A DNA stretch of 35,662 bases. Source: Pseudomonadota bacterium (GTDB lineage Bacteria > Pseudomonadota > Gammaproteobacteria > Xanthomonadales > Ahniellaceae). Position numbers and translations under genes: made by a program. Below, piece by piece: positions 8,382 through 16,340 of this stretch. The stretch covers positions 1 to 35,662 of the forward strand of contig JAKJFE010000016.1 of NCBI GenBank assembly GCA_022705045.1, given 5' to 3'. Under the pieces are notes generated by a model, which worked only from the letters and a program-made list of their open reading frames with translations, had not been told where the DNA came from and did not search any database. Within the stretch, counting starts at the first letter, position 1. Every line of letters starts with the position of its first letter.

Positions 8382-8410
8382 TTGCCTTTGCCGGGTGGCT
8401 CCGGTATAAA
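8382..8410 (+). promoter_or_regulatory. Sigma-70 promoter of rpmB-rpmG
   Basis: TTGCCT (8382-8387) and TATAAA (8405-8410) are separated by 17 bases. Transcription would start near 8417 and leave an untranslated leader of about 143 bases before rpmB. The leader contains a TGCCGG/CCGGCA stem-loop near 8429-8445. Nothing else was recognised in the 226-base gap between 8333 and 8560. Confidence 0.65.
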
Positions 8411-8559
8411 GCGCGCCCCCTTTGGTGCCGGCGTTCCCGGCAGGCGTGCCGCACGGGGCCGCCTGGCAACACCAACCTTTCCCGAAACCGTGCCACTGCG
8501 CTGCAGTTCGGGGCCGATATCGTCTGGGCTACAGGCGTGATGCCGTAAAGAGGTGTGCA

Positions 8560-8796
8560 ATGGCGAAGGTTTGCCAAGTCACCGGTAAGGGCGTGCTTAC
8601 CGGAAACAATGTTTCCCACGCGAACAACAAGACCCGTCGTCGCTGGTTGCCGAACCTGCACGAGCGCCGTTTCTGGGTCGCCTCGGAAAACCGCTGGGTG
8701 AAGCTCAAGGTCTCGACCAATGCGCTGCGCACCATCGACAAGAACGGCATCGACGCCGTGCTCGCAGATCTGCGCGCACGTGGCGAAAAGGTTTGA
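8560..8796 (+). CDS. rpmB: 50S ribosomal protein L28
   Basis: A 78-residue protein of the large ribosomal subunit, the same length as in E. coli. It opens with [10 protein letters not shown] and contains the [11 protein letters not shown] segment and the usual basic body; the full length aligns by eye with proteobacterial L28. A Shine-Dalgarno stretch (AAGAGG) lies 7-12 bases before the ATG. It has its own strong promoter, and rpmG follows 13 bases later, the standard arrangement in gammaproteobacteria. Confidence 0.98.
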   Translation: MAKVCQVTGKGVLTGNNVSHANNKTRRRWLPNLHERRFWVASENRWVKLKVSTNALRTIDKNGIDAVLADLRARGEKV

Positions 8797-8809
8797 GGAG
8801 GACTGAACC

Positions 8810-8974
8810 ATGGCATCGAAGCGCGACAAAATCCGCATGATTTCGACGGCTGGCACCGGTCACTTCTACACGACCGACAAGAACAAGAAGACCAAGCCCG
8901 AGAAGCTCGAAATGAGCAAGTACGACCCGGTCGTGCGCAAGCACGTCCCGTACAAGGAAGCCAAGATCAAGTGA
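8810..8974 (+). CDS. rpmG: 50S ribosomal protein L33
   Basis: A 54-residue large-subunit protein. It reads [13 protein letters not shown], then [25 protein letters not shown] and a C-terminal [10 protein letters not shown], matching proteobacterial L33. It belongs to the cysteine-free type: none of the four zinc-binding cysteines of the other L33 class is present. A GAGGAG ribosome-binding site lies about ten bases before the ATG. The stop codon is followed after one base by the first REP unit. Confidence 0.98.
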   Translation: MASKRDKIRMISTAGTGHFYTTDKNKKTKPEKLEMSKYDPVVRKHVPYKEAKIK

Positions 8975-8975
8975 T

Positions 8976-9003
8976 GTAGGAGCGCCGCGTGCGGCGCGAC
9001 CGC
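8976..9003 (+). repeat. REP unit, left copy (GTAG-headed)
   Basis: A 28-base unit opening with GTAGGAGCG and containing a 7-base stem (GCGCCGC / GCGGCGC) closed by a GT loop. It matches the general form of REP sequences in Xanthomonadales and Pseudomonas (GTAG head plus GC hairpin), which are moved by RAYT transposases of the Y1/IS200 type. An exact inverted copy lies at 9069-9096. Confidence 0.85.
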
Positions 9004-9018
9004 AACACCGATCTGACG

Positions 9019-9049
9019 AAACCCGCCCTCGTGGCGGGTTTTGTTTTTT
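9019..9049 (+). terminator. Rho-independent terminator of rpmB-rpmG
   Basis: A 9-base stem (AAACCCGCC at 9019-9027, GGCGGGTTT at 9033-9041) with a CTCGT loop is followed by a T-rich run to 9049. It sits between the two REP copies. Confidence 0.9.
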
Positions 9050-9068
9050 CGTCTGGCAATCGCCGACG

Positions 9069-9096
9069 GCGGTCGCGCCGCACGCGGCGCTCCTAC
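9069..9096 (-). repeat. REP unit, right copy, inverted
   Basis: This is an exact 28-base reverse complement of the unit at 8976-9003. The pair forms a BIME-like cassette. Its GTAG head supplies the TAG stop codon (9095-9093) of the histidine kinase read on the minus strand. Confidence 0.85.
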
Positions 9097-12000
9097 GGAG
9101 TCGCGGGTGTTGCGGCAGTCCGCGGAAACCGGATCACGAAGCGAGTGCCCTGCCCCGGTTCGGATTCGCAGGTGATGGTGCCGCGCAGCAGTTGCGTGAC
9201 CAGGTTGAAAACGATGTGCATGCCGAGGCCGCTGCCGCCCTGGCCGCGCTTGGTGGTGAAGAACGGTTCGAAGATGCGGTCGCGCACGTCGGGGCGCATG
9301 CCGTGGCCGTCATCGCGGTAGTCGATGACCACGTCGTCGCCGTCCAGCGTCGCGGCCACGACCATGCGGCCGCGCTCGATGCCGTCGAAGGCGTGCACCA
9401 GCGAGTTGACGACGAGGTTGGTGACGATCTGGTAGATCGCGACCGGATGTGTGCGCAGGCGGATCGGTTCCGGCACCTGCACTTCGACACGATGTTCGGT
9501 CTTGCGCAGGCGCGGGTGCAGCGCGGTCAGGATTTCCTCGAAGTACTCGGGCAGGTCGATCTCGCGCGGCGCTTCCGAGGCGGTGTCGACCGCCACCTGC
9601 TTGAAGCTGCGCACGATGGTGATGCCGCGTTCGAGATTGGCCAGGATCATCTCGGCACCCTGGACGATCTGCGACTCGAACTGCGCCAGCATCGACGCCG
9701 TCATGGTCTTGTCCTGGTGCGCGCGCTGCAGCTTGCGCGCTTCCTCGCGCAGGAAACTCGCGGCGGTCACGGCGACGCCGATCGGCGTGTTGATCTCGTG
9801 CGCCACGCCAGCCACCAGTGCGCCGAGCGAGGCCATCTTCTCGGACTCGACCAGTTGCCGCTGCATGTCCTGGATGCGCGTCAGCGAGGCCTGCAGTTCC
9901 GCGTTCGCCTTGCTCAAGGCTTCGGTGCGGCGTTCGACACGCGCCTCCAGTTCTTCGGTGAGCTGGCGCAGTTCGTCCTCGGCGCGTTTGAGATCGGTGA
10001 TGTTCTGGTTGGTGCCGACGAAGCGTTCGGCGCGACCGGTGGCATCGCTCGCGACGGTACGACCGCGCGTCAGCAGCCAGGCCCAGTCGCCGTCGCGGTC
10101 GCGGATGCGATAGGCGATGTCGAGCGTGCCGCCCTCGCCCGACAGCACGCGCCGCATGGCCTGGGTCAGCATCGGCTGGTCTTCGGGATGGATGTAGGTC
10201 GAGAATTCGACGATCGACGCCGTGGCCGGTGCGTCGTTGATCTGCAGGCCGTCGAGCCGGTGTTCGCGGGTGATGGTGCGGGCCGGAATATCGAGCTCCC
10301 ACAGTTCCGCGCCGCTGCCCCACAGTGCGGCGTTGAGGCGTCGCTCGTTGTCCTGGACCACCGCGGCGGCGGCCTCGCGCTCGCGGTTGCTGGCACGTGT
10401 GCGTGCCCAGAACGTCCAGCCGAGCAACAGCAGTGCCGAGGCATACACGGCATAGGCGAAGGGTGTGGCCCACGGTGCAGCGGCGACGAAGACACGCGCC
10501 GTCGTCTCCACGGTGCTGTGGGTGCCGTTCGCCTGCAACGACCGCACGTGGAACAGGTAGTCGCCGGCTGGCAAGCGCGTGTAGGTAGCGCTGCGCTGGT
10601 TGTCGCCGGACAGAATCCAGTCACGGTCGTAGCCCTCCAGCCGGTACGCGAAACGCGGCTCGTCGCTGGCACCGAAACTTGGCGCGGCGAAGGTGAAGCC
10701 GATCATTTCGTCACGATGCCCGAGTCGCAGTTCGGGGCGGCCGTCGTCGCCGTAACGCAGGCGTGCGTCGGCGCCTGGCACGAGCACGTCGTTGAAGACC
10801 GCGAACGCCGTCAGCTGCGGTTGTGGCGGGCCGCGGCGATCGCTGATCGCGGCCGGATCGAGCAGGCTCATGCCCTCCATGCCGCCGGCGACGATGCGGC
10901 CGTCGGGCAGGGCGGCCATCGCGCCGAGGAAATAACCGCTGGCGAGTGCACCCGCGCGCAGGCCGAAGCCGCGCAGGCTGAGATCGCGTGGCCGGAGGCG
11001 ATCGATGCCGCGCGCGGTGGCGATCCACACATGGCCGTCGGCGGCCAAGGCCAGGGCCGAGACATGGTCGGCCGACAGTCCGCGACTGGCGTCGATGCGC
11101 TGGGCGGGCCATGGCGAAGCCAGGTCGGCACGCGGTTCGACGTGGATCACCCCGTCGCCATAGGTCGCGATCCACAGATGTCCGGAGGCGTCCTCCACGA
11201 GGTCGCTGATGCTGAGGTCGTCGCTATCGTCGAGTGCCAGCGGCACGCGCGCGAAACTGCGGCTGCCCGGTTCGCGCATCACCAGCCCGCTGCCGCGGGT
11301 GCCGATCCACAACCGCCCGTTCGCCGATTCGGCCAGAGCGGTGATGCGCTCGTCCGGCAGGCTGCCGACGGCCGTACTGTGGCGATGCTGGATGAACCGC
11401 TCGCATCCCGCGCAGCGTTCGGCCAGGCCGTGTCCGAGGGTGCCGACGATTAGGTCCCCGGCACGTGTCACCAGCAGGGCGCGAACGGTCGGGCCGGGAA
11501 TGCCGTCGAGGCCGCCATGGCCAAAGCGTTCGACCTGTCCGGTGGTCGGGTCGAGGCGATCCAGCCCGCGGTCGCCGCTGCCGATCCACAGGCGGCCGTC
11601 GCGGTCGCGGGCGAGGCTGATCAGGTAGTCGCTGGAGAGCCCGCGCTCGGCGTCGCGGCGATAGGCGTAGCGCTGCAGCACGCCGCGTTCGGGGTCGATC
11701 CGCACCAGCCCGGCGGATTCGCCGAGGGCGAGCCACAGGCTGCCGTCCGCCGCGGGCTCGATCGCGACCACCGCATCGGCCGGCAAGGAGTGGCGGTCGC
11801 CATCCTGGTGGCGCAGGGTGCGGATCATCGCGGCGCTCGGATCGTGCGAGGACAGGCCGCCGATCCAGGTGCCGAGCCAGATCACGCCGTCACTGCCCTG
11901 GGCCAGCGTGGTGACACGACTGCTGCCGAGGCTTTGCCGGTCGGCGGCATCATGATCGAGACGTTCCACCACCTGCTGGCGCGCGCGGTCGTACAGGAAG

Positions 12001-12863
12001 GCGCCGCGGCGCGTGCCGATCCACAAGCGGTTGGTACGGTCCAGCAGCAGGCTTTCGATGTCCGGACGGTCGGCGTCCTCGGGCGTCGCGAAGGGCAGGT
12101 CGATGCGCCGCGTTCCGTCGCGGGCGAGTCGCCACAGGCCGTCGCCGGCACCGATCCACAAGGTGCCGGAACCGTCCTCGAGCAGGACGCGGGTCTGGCT
12201 CGTCGTCACCGGACCGAGCCGGGCGTCGCGATGGATCTGCGGCGTCGAAGTCTCGAAGCGCCACAGGCCGGTCTCCGACGCCAGCCACAAACCGCCCGCG
12301 GGGCCCGGCGCAATCGCGCGCACGGCACCAAGATCGTGGCCGTTGATCTCGGGCACCGACACCGCGCGTTGGCGTTCGCGATCCAGCCATTGCACGTCGC
12401 CGGTCTGGAACAGCACCCAGATGCGACCGTCGCCGGCGCGTTGCAGATTGACGATGCGGTCGGACGCCAAGCCCTGGTCGGCCGCGCGCCAATGCGTCAT
12501 CACGCGACGGCTGCGATCGAGCACGCTGATGCCGGCCACCGGATGCGCCGCGTACAGCCGGCCCTCGTCGTCCTCGGTGATCGCGACGATGTTGTTCTCG
12601 GCCAGGCTGCCCGCGTCGTCGCGGCGATGGCGCCAGACGTCGATGTGCTCGCCGTCGTAGCGCGCCAGACCGTCCTGCGTGCCGACCCAGACGAAACCGT
12701 CGCGGTCCGGATAGACCGCGCGGACCGAATTCGCCGGCAAGCCGCGGTAGACATCCAGCGTGTCGAGGCGCGTGCGATTGGTGACCAGAGCCGCCGTTGC
12801 CGCACCGGCACACAGCCAAGCCACCAGCCCCAGACCGATCCTGCGCGCCGCACCCCATCTCAT
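9093..12863 (-). CDS. Two-component propeller sensor histidine kinase (Reg_prop, Y_Y_Y, PAS, HisKA, HATPase)
   Basis: A 1256-residue inner-membrane sensor kinase. After a signal-anchor segment (about residues 5-24) come many Reg_prop blades, seen as repeated (V/L)W(V/I)GT-x-x-GL motifs, forming a large periplasmic double propeller. A Y_Y_Y domain follows ([13 protein letters not shown]...[11 protein letters not shown]), then a membrane helix (about 797-820), a PAS fold (about 835-960), a coiled coil, the HisKA box [10 protein letters not shown] with phospho-acceptor near His1022, and the ATPase boxes (NLVVNS, DDGHGM, GSGLGM). No receiver or output domain is fused, and no response regulator is nearby, so the partner is unknown. 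I start at the ATG at 12863; a start 12 codons earlier (12899) is possible but would spoil the signal segment. Confidence 0.92.
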   Translation of the reverse strand: MRWGAARRIGLGLVAWLCAGAATAALVTNRTRLDTLDVYRGLPANSVRAVYPDRDGFVWVGTQDGLARYDGEHIDVWRHRRDDAGSLAENNIVAITEDDEGRLYAAHPVAGISVLDRSRRVMTHWRAADQGLASDRIVNLQRAGDGRIWVLFQTGDVQWLDRERQRAVSVPEINGHDLGAVRAIAPGPAGGLWLASETGLWRFETSTPQIHRDARLGPVTTSQTRVLLEDGSGTLWIGAGDGLWRLARDGTRRIDLPFATPEDADRPDIESLLLDRTNRLWIGTRRGAFLYDRARQQVVERLDHDAADRQSLGSSRVTTLAQGSDGVIWLGTWIGGLSSHDPSAAMIRTLRHQDGDRHSLPADAVVAIEPAADGSLWLALGESAGLVRIDPERGVLQRYAYRRDAERGLSSDYLISLARDRDGRLWIGSGDRGLDRLDPTTGQVERFGHGGLDGIPGPTVRALLVTRAGDLIVGTLGHGLAERCAGCERFIQHRHSTAVGSLPDERITALAESANGRLWIGTRGSGLVMREPGSRSFARVPLALDDSDDLSISDLVEDASGHLWIATYGDGVIHVEPRADLASPWPAQRIDASRGLSADHVSALALAADGHVWIATARGIDRLRPRDLSLRGFGLRAGALASGYFLGAMAALPDGRIVAGGMEGMSLLDPAAISDRRGPPQPQLTAFAVFNDVLVPGADARLRYGDDGRPELRLGHRDEMIGFTFAAPSFGASDEPRFAYRLEGYDRDWILSGDNQRSATYTRLPAGDYLFHVRSLQANGTHSTVETTARVFVAAAPWATPFAYAVYASALLLLGWTFWARTRASNREREAAAAVVQDNERRLNAALWGSGAELWELDIPARTITREHRLDGLQINDAPATASIVEFSTYIHPEDQPMLTQAMRRVLSGEGGTLDIAYRIRDRDGDWAWLLTRGRTVASDATGRAERFVGTNQNITDLKRAEDELRQLTEELEARVERRTEALSKANAELQASLTRIQDMQRQLVESEKMASLGALVAGVAHEINTPIGVAVTAASFLREEARKLQRAHQDKTMTASMLAQFESQIVQGAEMILANLERGITIVRSFKQVAVDTASEAPREIDLPEYFEEILTALHPRLRKTEHRVEVQVPEPIRLRTHPVAIYQIVTNLVVNSLVHAFDGIERGRMVVAATLDGDDVVIDYRDDGHGMRPDVRDRIFEPFFTTKRGQGGSGLGMHIVFNLVTQLLRGTITCESEPGQGTRFVIRFPRTAATPATP

Positions 12864-12923
12864 GCCGCCGACTGTCGCGCGCCGGCCCGCGCAGGGCAAG
12901 CCACGGGACCGTTAACATGCGTC

Positions 12924-13736
12924 ATGCCCGAGTTGCCTGAAGTCGAAACCACACGCCGCGGCATCGCGCCGCATGTCGAAGGTCGCGTCGTGACGCGCGC
13001 AGTCTTGCGTCGTCCCGACCTGCGCTGGCCGATCCCGCGCGAGATCGAACATGTCTTCGCCGGCCAACGCGTGTCGCAAACCGAACGGCGCGCGAAATAC
13101 CTGCTGCTGCACAGTGAACCGGGCGCCGCCATCGTGCACCTCGGCATGTCCGGATCGTTGCGCGTGCTCGAAAGCGACGTTCCGGTAAGGGCGCACGATC
13201 ACGTCGATCTCGTCCTCGACGACGGCCGCCTGCTGCGCTTCAACGATCCGCGTCGCTTCGGCTGCCTGCTCTGGCAGCCCGCGAACACGACCCACGAACT
13301 GCTGCGCGACCTCGGCCCCGAACCCTTGGGCGACACCTTCGACGGCGACTACCTGTTCGCGCAGAGCCGCGGCCGCAGCGCACCGGTGAAAGCCTTCCTG
13401 ATGGATCAACGCATCGTCGTCGGGGTCGGCAACATCTACGTCGCCGAAGCCTTGTTCGCCGCCGGCGTGCGACCGATGCGCGCCGCCGGAAAAGTCACGC
13501 GTCGCGACTATGCACTGATCGTCGACGCCATCCGCCGCATCCTCGCCTACGCCATCGAACGCGGCGGCACCACGCTGCGCGATTTCCTGAAGCCCGACGG
13601 CGAACCCGGCTACTTCGAACAGGAACTCTTCGTCTACGGCCGCGACGGTGAACCCTGCAAACGCTGCGGCACCGCCATCACCGCCCGCCGCGACGCACAA
13701 CGCGCGAGCTTCTACTGTCGGGTTTGCCAGCGTTGA
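12924..13736 (+). CDS. mutM: Formamidopyrimidine-DNA glycosylase (Fpg/MutM)
   Basis: Base-excision repair enzyme that removes 8-oxoguanine and formamidopyrimidines and cuts the abasic site. The 270-residue protein starts PELPEVET, giving the catalytic N-terminal proline and Glu3 (numbered with Met1). It keeps the active-site lysine at about 58 and ends in a C-x2-C-x16-C-x2-C zinc finger (Cys245, 248, 265, 268) with the DNA-contacting arginine in QRASFYC. Length is normal. The ATG at 12924 must be right because proline 2 is the nucleophile. It diverges from the kinase with only 60 bases between starts, and ends one base from the convergent HEPN gene. Confidence 0.97.
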   Translation: MPELPEVETTRRGIAPHVEGRVVTRAVLRRPDLRWPIPREIEHVFAGQRVSQTERRAKYLLLHSEPGAAIVHLGMSGSLRVLESDVPVRAHDHVDLVLDDGRLLRFNDPRRFGCLLWQPANTTHELLRDLGPEPLGDTFDGDYLFAQSRGRSAPVKAFLMDQRIVVGVGNIYVAEALFAAGVRPMRAAGKVTRRDYALIVDAIRRILAYAIERGGTTLRDFLKPDGEPGYFEQELFVYGRDGEPCKRCGTAITARRDAQRASFYCRVCQR

Positions 13737-13737
13737 G

Positions 13738-14163
13738 TCAGGACGGTTGCAAGCGAGTGAACGTCGTCGCCAACAGTGCTTCTGCTTCGAGGATGCAGAC
13801 GCGCAATGACTCCGGGTCGAGCAGGTCGCCGGAGTAATCGTTGATGTTGCGCTTCTTGCGCAGTGCATCCAGCACGATCATGGTTTCGCGGCTCACGCCC
13901 AAGGTCACCGGCAGCGACTGGATCATGATCTGGTGGTGGCCGGGCACATCCGTTGCTGGCCGGTATCCGGCAGCCGCCAGACCGGCAAGCGCGCACTGCA
14001 TGATCGTCTTGTAGGCGGCATCGAACCGGGTTTCGTCGCTGATGCCTTCGCTGTTCGCATCACCCAGATTGCGTTTCGCGGCTGCAAGAAGCCGGACGAT
14101 TTCGTCCGATGTTGCGACGTGGGACTTGAGGCGACCGATCTTCTCGAGATTAGCCAAGCTCAT
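13738..14163 (-). CDS. HEPN-domain protein, probable toxin of an MNT-HEPN pair
   Basis: A 141-residue all-helical protein. A C-terminal DALRKKRNINDYSG segment (about residues 99-112) is typical of one group of HEPN domains, in which the usual R-x4-6-H ribonuclease motif appears as RN-x-x-DY. The expected histidine is therefore missing, and RNase activity is doubtful. The gene follows the nucleotidyltransferase gene with a 14-base overlap, the order found in MNT-HEPN modules where the MNT protein AMPylates or otherwise silences its HEPN partner. It ends one base from mutM. It could instead be a helper subunit that guides the nucleotidyltransferase, as in kanamycin-nucleotidyltransferase-like pairs. 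Confidence 0.78.
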   Translation of the reverse strand: MSLANLEKIGRLKSHVATSDEIVRLLAAAKRNLGDANSEGISDETRFDAAYKTIMQCALAGLAAAGYRPATDVPGHHQIMIQSLPVTLGVSRETMIVLDALRKKRNINDYSGDLLDPESLRVCILEAEALLATTFTRLQPS

Positions 14164-14731
14164 GTTCGCCGCCGATCAGCCAAAGTCTTGGCGCGCGCCA
14201 CACCGCGGTCACGAACGAATCCCCCGCATCGCGTTTCTTGCGAAACTCCTCGGTTCGCATCACCGATGGATTGATTTCGCGACCGGTCGCTGTTTCTGCG
14301 CCATGCAGCAACGCGACGACTTCGCGGAACCCGGCGCGACCCAGCACCATGACATCGATGTCGCTGTGCGGCCGCTCGGACCCCGACGCTACCGAGCCGT
14401 AGACGAAGGCTGCATCGATGTCGGCAGCAAGCGGCAGCAAGGCGGAACGCAGCACGTCGACCGGTCCGCTGGTCTTGCGCAGCATGCCCGCGAGTTCGTT
14501 CGCGATCGGGTGGATGCGATTCGCAGAGAAATAGACGTGTCGGCCACTTTCGCGTCTTGCCAACAGCCCCAGGTCGGTCAACGCTTTCAGCTCGCGATGC
14601 AGGGTGCCTGGCGAGATGTTGAGCAGGCGCGCCAACTCCCGTACATGAAACCGCTCTTCAGGGCGCAACAGCATCGCGGCCAGCACGGCCGAGCGGGTAT
14701 TGCCGAATAGTTGTGCGGCCAAAGTGCTCAT
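14150..14731 (-). CDS. wHTH-MNT nucleotidyltransferase fusion, probable antitoxin and autorepressor
   Basis: A 193-residue protein with two parts. Residues about 10-70 form an ArsR/MarR-like winged helix (HVRELARLLNISPGTLHREL as recognition region, GRHVYFSAN as wing). Residues about 95-165 form a minimal nucleotidyltransferase with GS at 112-113 and DID at 124-126, the metal-binding set of the family, all intact. In MNT-HEPN modules this enzyme modifies the HEPN partner. The fused DNA-binding domain would add autoregulation, and a fitting palindrome lies at 14732-14769 on the promoter. The ATG at 14731 gives the full winged helix. The stop lies inside the HEPN gene, so the two are coupled. 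Confidence 0.85.
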   Translation of the reverse strand: MSTLAAQLFGNTRSAVLAAMLLRPEERFHVRELARLLNISPGTLHRELKALTDLGLLARRESGRHVYFSANRIHPIANELAGMLRKTSGPVDVLRSALLPLAADIDAAFVYGSVASGSERPHSDIDVMVLGRAGFREVVALLHGAETATGREINPSVMRTEEFRKKRDAGDSFVTAVWRAPRLWLIGGEHELG

Positions 14732-14769
14732 GTTCTCGATTCGGCGACATTTGTAGCCGGTTTGAGAAC
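14732..14769. promoter_or_regulatory. Palindromic operator of the MNT-HEPN pair
   Basis: Two 14-base arms, 14732-14745 and 14756-14769, match as inverted repeats at 11 of 14 positions (GTTCTC and GGC ends exact) around a 10-base centre that contains the -10 box. A dimeric winged-helix repressor bound here would block RNA polymerase. That the first gene of the operon encodes such a domain makes autorepression likely but unproven. Confidence 0.6.
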
Positions 14770-14778
14770 GAACTTCAA
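14750..14778 (-). promoter_or_regulatory. Promoter of the MNT-HEPN pair
   Basis: On the minus strand, TTGAAG (14778-14773) and TACAAA (14755-14750) are separated by 17 bases. Transcription would start near 14743 and leave a leader of only about a dozen bases. Confidence 0.6.
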
Positions 14779-14786
14779 CGACCCGT

Positions 14787-15191
14787 TCACGCGTGAAGGC
14801 GTCCCGTCAGCAATGCGAACGCGAGTCCGGCACCCAATGCGACCGATGCGAGACCGAGCGGCAGGGTGGAGCGCGTGGCCATCGACACGCTGCGTTGCGC
14901 GATGCGGGCGTGCCAGCGCCAGGGAATCAACGCCAGCACGAGGCTGGTGCCGATCAACACCCAGCCGAGCGCGACAAACAGCGGCGGTGTGGCCATCTTC
15001 GGCGCATGGGTGATGAAGGCGGCACCGACCAGAATGCGCACGCCGAGTTCGAGGTAGTGCGCGGCAGCGGTTTGCGCGAAGCCGGCGAGGAAGCGCCGGC
15101 CTTGCGCGGGCAGCATCAGCAGCATCACGCCGAGCACGACCAGATAGCTGGCCGCACTCCATACCGCCATCGCCGCGAGCGTTTCGATCAT
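14787..15191 (-). CDS. Small integral membrane protein of unknown function
   Basis: A 134-residue protein with about four hydrophobic helices (residues roughly 5-28, 45-63, 67-88 and 108-128) separated by short basic turns, so it should sit in the inner membrane. No family was recognised with confidence. The ATG at 15191 overlaps the stop of the periplasmic protein gene as ATGA, so the two are co-translated and may work together. There is no recognisable ligand-binding or catalytic motif. Confidence 0.72.
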   Translation of the reverse strand: MIETLAAMAVWSAASYLVVLGVMLLMLPAQGRRFLAGFAQTAAAHYLELGVRILVGAAFITHAPKMATPPLFVALGWVLIGTSLVLALIPWRWHARIAQRSVSMATRSTLPLGLASVALGAGLAFALLTGRLHA

Positions 15192-16315
15192 TCGGAAAAT
15201 GCGCGCATCACCGCCCGGCCGGCATCGCTGAGAAACGGCTCGGCCTCGCGCCAGGGCAGCACGATGTCGTCGCCGCAGGCGCGCATGGCGTGGAAGAAGG
15301 TGTTCGGGAAGACGAGCCCGTCGCGGGTCGGGTAAGGCGCGGACACCGACATCATGGCGATGACTTCGCGGCATTCGTCGTCCGGCAGGTTGCGCGGATG
15401 GTGGGCTTCGAGTGCCTTGCTCAATGCGCTGGCCTCGACCTCGCCATCCTCGCGTTCCGTGCCGCGCAGCGCCGCTTCGCCATCGACGATCCAGGTCCAC
15501 GGATCGATGCGTTCGCCGCGCTGCAGATCCCAGACCACGTAGTCGGTTGAAAAATTGCCATGGGCGCCGCCGCAATAGGTTTCCGGCAGGCCGTCGCGTT
15601 GCACCAGCAGTGTGTCGGTCCAGACCACGGGCTCCAGCGATGCCCCGAGCGGTTCGCCGACCATGCCGCGTCCGGCTTCGCACTGGAACGCGAACACCGC
15701 GCGGTCGCGCAACCAGGCTTCGCCAGCGGCGCGGATCGCGGCGGCGCCGGGTGAGTCCGCTGGCGGCACCATCGCGGTCGCATCGGCCGTCGACCACTGA
15801 TCGTGGGGCCGGCCTTCGAACGTCGCCGTGTCGCGGGTGATGCGCAGGCCTTCGACGATCGGTGCGTAATAGGCGTCGTCGCATTCGCCGGAGGCACCCT
15901 GAGCGGCCACGCGGTGCAGTCGCAGCGGCAGTACGCGTTGACCCGTCGGATTGGTCCATTCGCCGAGGAGCGCGTTTTCGCCCTCGGCGTCCAGCGACCA
16001 GTGGCCGGTGGGTGGTGTCGGCTCGAACGACGGTCCGCCGACCTCGCTGACGCGGATGCGGCCGTCGGCGAGTGCGGCCATCAGTTGGGCATCACGCTGT
16101 TCGACGTCGTCGCCTTCAGCCTGCAAGCGCAGCGAATGTCGATGCCGCAGGTAGTAGTACTCCGCCTGGCCATACGCGCTGAAGCAGGCGCGAATCTCGC
16201 TACGACCGAGCGAGCCGGCCCAGGTGCCGGCATAGCGAGGCGCGTCGTCGCCGGCCAAGGCCGCGGTCGCGCCGACGACGCAGAACAGGGCCAGCATACG
16301 GTGTGAATTCGACAT
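15188..16315 (-). CDS. Exported protein of unknown function, possibly DUF3298/RsiV-like
   Basis: A 375-residue protein with a signal peptide at residues about 1-21 (MSNSHRM, hydrophobic core, cleavage near ALAG). The start at 16315 is supported by an AGGTGA ribosome-binding site just upstream. The C-terminal half has a CGGAHGNFSTDYVVWDL segment followed by a strand-rich region and two cysteine-containing loops. This resembles the TGGAHP-type segment of DUF3298/RsiV-like periplasmic domains, but the match is by eye and weak. It precedes and is coupled to the membrane protein at 14787. It follows the FAD gene by 25 bases on the same strand, so all three may be one transcript. Confidence 0.68.
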   Translation of the reverse strand: MSNSHRMLALFCVVGATAALAGDDAPRYAGTWAGSLGRSEIRACFSAYGQAEYYYLRHRHSLRLQAEGDDVEQRDAQLMAALADGRIRVSEVGGPSFEPTPPTGHWSLDAEGENALLGEWTNPTGQRVLPLRLHRVAAQGASGECDDAYYAPIVEGLRITRDTATFEGRPHDQWSTADATAMVPPADSPGAAAIRAAGEAWLRDRAVFAFQCEAGRGMVGEPLGASLEPVVWTDTLLVQRDGLPETYCGGAHGNFSTDYVVWDLQRGERIDPWTWIVDGEAALRGTEREDGEVEASALSKALEAHHPRNLPDDECREVIAMMSVSAPYPTRDGLVFPNTFFHAMRACGDDIVLPWREAEPFLSDAGRAVMRAFSE

Positions 16316-16340
16316 GGTCGTCACCTGGGTTGCGAAGCGC

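Noticed and set aside
9192..11453. A 753-codon plus-strand frame opposite the kinase gene
   Set aside because: The kinase reads through all expected domains on the other strand. This frame is low in complexity (A, R, G, D, Q) with no domain.
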